Of a stretch of 9,769 nucleotides of DNA, positions 7,269 through 9,769 are shown piece by piece (position 1 is the stretch's first letter; each line of letters opens with the position of its first letter). Origin of the DNA: Verrucomicrobiota bacterium. GTDB lineage: Bacteria; Verrucomicrobiota; Verrucomicrobiia; Opitutales; Opitutaceae. The notes under the pieces were generated by a model. The model was not told the origin of the DNA and did no database searches. It saw only the letters and a program-made list of their open reading frames with translations. A program made the translations under genes and the position numbers. The DNA is taken from assembly GCA_023443455.1 (NCBI GenBank), contig JAEZUE010000038.1:1-9769 (forward strand). Direction: 5' to 3'.

Positions 7269-7351
7269 GGGCGGACTGAAGCCGCGCCCTACGTGGGGGC
7301 CTCGGTTTCGTCGATGGTGGACGTAGGCCGCCATCTTGCCTGGCGTCCACC
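7269..7351. repeat. Two hairpin elements before the glycosidase-like gene
   Basis: The first hairpin (7269-7289) is GGGCGG against CCGCGCCC with a small bulge and a CTGAA-containing loop. It ends in CGCGCCCTACG (7283-7293), identical to 871-881 and 2315-2325. The second pairs GGTGGACG (7316-7323) perfectly with CGTCCACC (7344-7351), and AGGC with GCCT inside (7325-7328, 7338-7341), a two-tier stem. Both precede the chosen start at 7419, so they would lie in the leader or promoter region. Confidence 0.55.
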
Positions 7352-7418
7352 GCCTCTGCGCAACAGGTCGCTCGGTTGCGGGCTGGCGCGGCGGGGGCGG
7401 GGCGGGCAACGTGGCGCG

Positions 7419-9590
7419 GTGTTCACCCCATTCCGTGCTTTGTATTCGTTGGTCGGACTTCTGGTGTGCCTCGGCGCCATCGCGGCCGAGCCGATCGATC
7501 GCCTCGCGTTGGTCTCCCGCCACAACCCCGTCGTGCGGGCGGTCGATCCGGAGGCGACGCTCACCGTCGGCAACGGCCACTTCGCCTTCGGTTGCGACCT
7601 CACCGGCCTGCAGACCTTCGCCGAGTTCCACCACGACAACGGTGTACCCACGGAAACCCTCGCGCGCTGGTGCTGGGTGAGCGATCCGAATCCGGAGAAC
7701 TTCACGCTGGCCGACGCGAGCCGGGATTTTGTCGAGGCCGACGGCCGCATCGTGGCCTATCCAACCCGTTCGGGCACCCCGGCCGGCGCGTGGCTGCGCC
7801 GCAACCCGCGGCTGCAACCGCTCGGTCTGCTCGCACTCGACTGGGACAAACCCGACGGCAGCGCGTTTGTGCCGGAAGACGTCGAGGAGCCGGAACAGAA
7901 GCTCGATCTGTGGACCGGGATCGTGACCAGCCGCTTCAAGCTCGGCGGTGTTCCGGTGAAGGTGACCACCGCGTGTCACCCCGAGGCCGATGTGCTCGCG
8001 GTGCGGATCGAGTCCGCCCTCGTGCGCGCAGGCAAGCTGCGGGTGCGGCTGGCGTTTCCGCGCGGCCACGATCCGGCGGTGAAGAACACGCCCCCGCTCG
8101 ACTGGAGTCGCCCGGAGGCACATGTGTCGCGCCTTACCCGGGCTGTCGGCCGCTCGGCGGCGCTGGTCTCGCGGGAGGTTTATGGCACGCGGTATCTGGC
8201 CGAGGTGACGGCGCCCGTGGAGGAGTTGGCGCCGCACGCGTTTCGCATCGGCGCGGCGGCGGAAGACGGCGTGTTGGCTTTCACCGTGGCGTACCGGGAT
8301 GGTGACGACGGCGCTGCCGATTCGCCCTCCGTCGAGGACGTCTTCGCCGCCAGCGCCGCGCATTGGGATCATTTCTGGCGCACCGGGGCCGTGGTTGATT
8401 TTTCGGGCAGCACCGATCCGCGCGCAGCGGAGCTCGAACGGCGCGTGGTGTTGTCGCAGTACCTCACGGCGGTGCAGCTCGATGCCGACGTGCCGCCGCA
8501 GGAGAGCGGACTCACCTGCAACACCTGGTACGGCAAGCACCACACCGAGATGATCTGGTGGCACACCGCGCAGTTCGCGCTGTGGGGGCACGACGAGATG
8601 TTGGCGCGAAACCTGTCGTGGTTCGTCGCGCAATTGCCCGCCGCACGCGAACTCGCGCGCAGTCGTGGTCTGCGGGGCGCGCGTTGGGCGAAGATGTCCG
8701 GGCCCGAGATGCGCGAGAGCCCGGGCGGCAATCCGCTCATCGTCTGGAACCAGCCGCACCCGATCTACCTCGCCGAGCTGCTCCATCGGAATGCGCCGAC
8801 GGTCGAAACCCTCGCGCGCTACCGCGACCTCGTGTTCGAGAGCGCCGACTGCCTCGCCGCGATGGTCCGGCTTGATCCGCAACGCGGCGAGTACGTGCTC
8901 GGCCCGCCGCTGTGGATCGCGCAGGAAATCCACGATCAGGCGACGAGCCAGAATCCCGGGTTCGAGCTCGCCTACTGGCGCTGGACACTCGGCATCGCCC
9001 AGCAATGGCGCGAGCGCCTCGGTCTGCCGCGCGACCCGCAGTGGGACGACGTGATCGCCCGTCTCGCGCCGCTGCCGCAGAAGGACGGCCTCTACGTCGC
9101 GCTCGAGTCGCATCCGGATACGTGGGACAACATCGCGAGCCGGCACGACCACCCGACGATGCTCGCCCCGCTCGGCCTGTTGCCCGGCGGTCCCGAGGTG
9201 GACCGCGCGACGATGGCACGCACGCTCGACGTCGTGCTCACGCGTTGGGATTGGGAGACGAAGATTTGGGGCTGGGACTATCCCATGATCGCGATGACTG
9301 CGACTCGCCTTGGGCGGCCCGAGGATGCGGTCGATATCCTGCTGCGCACCGGCCCGAACAACCGCTATCTGCCCAATGGCCATTGTCCGCAGCGCAGCGA
9401 CGAGGCGCGCATCGGCAGCGCCGCCAAACCGCGCATGGAGATCGCCACCTACCTGCCGGCCAACGGCTCGCTGCTCGCCGCCGTCGCGCTCATGGCCGCC
9501 GGCTGGGATGGCAACGACACGCCGTATCCCGGCTTTCCGAAGGATGGCACCTGGTGTATCCGCGCCGAGGGGCTGAAGTCGTTGCCCTGA
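7419..9590 (+). CDS. Secreted six-hairpin-type glycosidase-like protein
   Basis: The 723-residue protein is probably a periplasmic or secreted carbohydrate-active enzyme. Residues 1-23 form a signal peptide (Arg6, then a Leu/Val-rich core, AIAA end before EP). Cys17 has Val before it, so a lipobox is not met. An N-terminal beta-rich part (about 30-320) begins with LTVGNGHFAFGCDLTGLQTF (48-67). The C-terminal helical part, about 335-700, has NTWYGKHHTEMIWWH (368-382), PPLWIAQEIHD (496-506), NPGFELAYWRW (512-522) and WGWDYPMIAMTATRLGR (617-633). This layout resembles (alpha/alpha)6-barrel enzymes of the GH65/GH95 type. Glu377, Glu503 and Glu516 are candidate acids, but I cannot assign the catalytic residues or substrate. 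The GTG at 7419 is chosen because it directly precedes the signal peptide. The frame upstream runs through hairpin repeats. No sugar-related neighbour is present. Confidence 0.75.
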   Translation: MFTPFRALYSLVGLLVCLGAIAAEPIDRLALVSRHNPVVRAVDPEATLTVGNGHFAFGCDLTGLQTFAEFHHDNGVPTETLARWCWVSDPNPENFTLADASRDFVEADGRIVAYPTRSGTPAGAWLRRNPRLQPLGLLALDWDKPDGSAFVPEDVEEPEQKLDLWTGIVTSRFKLGGVPVKVTTACHPEADVLAVRIESALVRAGKLRVRLAFPRGHDPAVKNTPPLDWSRPEAHVSRLTRAVGRSAALVSREVYGTRYLAEVTAPVEELAPHAFRIGAAAEDGVLAFTVAYRDGDDGAADSPSVEDVFAASAAHWDHFWRTGAVVDFSGSTDPRAAELERRVVLSQYLTAVQLDADVPPQESGLTCNTWYGKHHTEMIWWHTAQFALWGHDEMLARNLSWFVAQLPAARELARSRGLRGARWAKMSGPEMRESPGGNPLIVWNQPHPIYLAELLHRNAPTVETLARYRDLVFESADCLAAMVRLDPQRGEYVLGPPLWIAQEIHDQATSQNPGFELAYWRWTLGIAQQWRERLGLPRDPQWDDVIARLAPLPQKDGLYVALESHPDTWDNIASRHDHPTMLAPLGLLPGGPEVDRATMARTLDVVLTRWDWETKIWGWDYPMIAMTATRLGRPEDAVDILLRTGPNNRYLPNGHCPQRSDEARIGSAAKPRMEIATYLPANGSLLAAVALMAAGWDGNDTPYPGFPKDGTWCIRAEGLKSLP

Positions 9591-9615
9591 GCCCGTTGGC
9601 GCCGTGCTCGGCTGC

Positions 9616-9655
9616 GCCAACTCTCGCGGGCTGAAGCCCGCGCCTGGAGTTTGGC
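9616..9655. terminator. Two-tier hairpin between convergent genes
   Basis: The inner stem pairs GCGGGC (9626-9631) with GCCCGC (9636-9641) around TGAA. The outer stem pairs GCCAACTC (9616-9623) with GAGTTTGGC (9647-9655) with one extra T. It sits 25 bases after the glycosidase stop and 15 bases before the stop of the minus-strand gene, so it could end transcripts from both sides. The GCGGGCTGAAGCCCGCGCC sequence resembles the hairpin at 7271-7288, which links it to the dispersed family. There is no strong T-run on either strand. Confidence 0.5.
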
Positions 9656-9670
9656 CAACTGGAGATGGAT

Positions 9671-9769
9671 TCAGGCGGCGGCGTGCTCGATGGCGTGCGC
9701 GAGACCGAAGGAACCCTGCCAGTCGGCGAGCAGTTCGGGGCGGTCGACGAGCTGGGAGCGCAAGGCGGT
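9671..9769 (-). CDS. C-terminal end of an unidentified protein (partial)
   Basis: Reading inward from the right edge, the minus strand has 32 sense codons ending in TGA at 9673-9671. The peptide contains LRSQLVDRPELLADW and ends in AIEHAAA. Codon third positions are strongly G/C, as in the other genes, and the composition looks like a real protein helix. The start and most of the gene lie outside the window. I do not recognise the family. It converges on the glycosidase-like gene. Confidence 0.5.
   Translation of the reverse strand, partial: TALRSQLVDRPELLADWQGSFGLAHAIEHAAA

Noticed and set aside
7248..7418. An upstream start for the glycosidase-like protein
   Set aside because: The extra residues come from two hairpin repeats, and the signal peptide begins right after the GTG at 7419.
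7451..7469. Lipoprotein signal around Cys17 of the glycosidase-like protein
   Set aside because: The residue before the cysteine is Val rather than Gly, Ala or Ser, so a normal lipobox is not met.
6453..9620. A 1055-codon minus-strand frame opposite upp and the glycosidase-like gene
   Set aside because: It shows Arg/His-rich low-complexity sequence with no domain, and the opposite strand has well-supported proteins.

Overview
The window looks like chromosomal DNA of a very GC-rich, Gram-negative-type bacterium. The gene complement, a soluble hybrid kinase, a periplasmic HtrA protease, a secreted six-hairpin-type glycosidase, and gene starts that mostly lack a clear Shine-Dalgarno, would fit Verrucomicrobia, perhaps Opitutaceae. 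The abundance of short hairpin and short-tandem repeats between genes fits too. This placement rests on overall style and remembered similarity, not on a marker gene.

Layout. Positions 1-948 hold no convincing gene. The stretch is a mosaic of short repeats: CACAGAG-type blocks, a long inverted repeat, two copies of a three-unit decamer repeat, and several GC hairpins, ending in a row of three hairpins beside the end of the protease gene. Three genes then lie on the minus strand, in transcription order: a COG1092-type methyltransferase (5407-4508), a PAS-PAS-HisKA-HATPase-REC hybrid histidine kinase (4276-2321) and a membrane-anchored or exported trypsin-like HtrA/DegP-type protease (2073-949). 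The kinase has a good sigma70-like promoter of its own. The protease is separated from the kinase by a repeat-filled gap, so the three may not form one operon. A divergent gap (5408-5586) leads to the plus-strand genes: a nucleoside 2-deoxyribosyltransferase-like protein (5587-6300), uracil phosphoribosyltransferase upp (6579-7193) and a large secreted glycosidase-like protein (7419-9590). The right edge holds the last 32 codons of another minus-strand gene (9671-9769), convergent with the glycosidase gene across a two-tier hairpin.

How the genes fit together. The deoxyribosyltransferase-like gene and upp form a plausible nucleobase/nucleoside salvage pair. The kinase and HtrA could both belong to stress sensing and envelope quality control, but only adjacency supports a link. 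The glycosidase-like gene appears to stand alone.

I did not find a new multi-gene system. The most interesting structure is the intergenic repeat population. It consists of hairpins with different stems but shared 3' tails (CGCGCCCTACG at three places, CGCCACGG at four), located at gene ends and in gaps, and in one case supplying the stop codon of the kinase gene.
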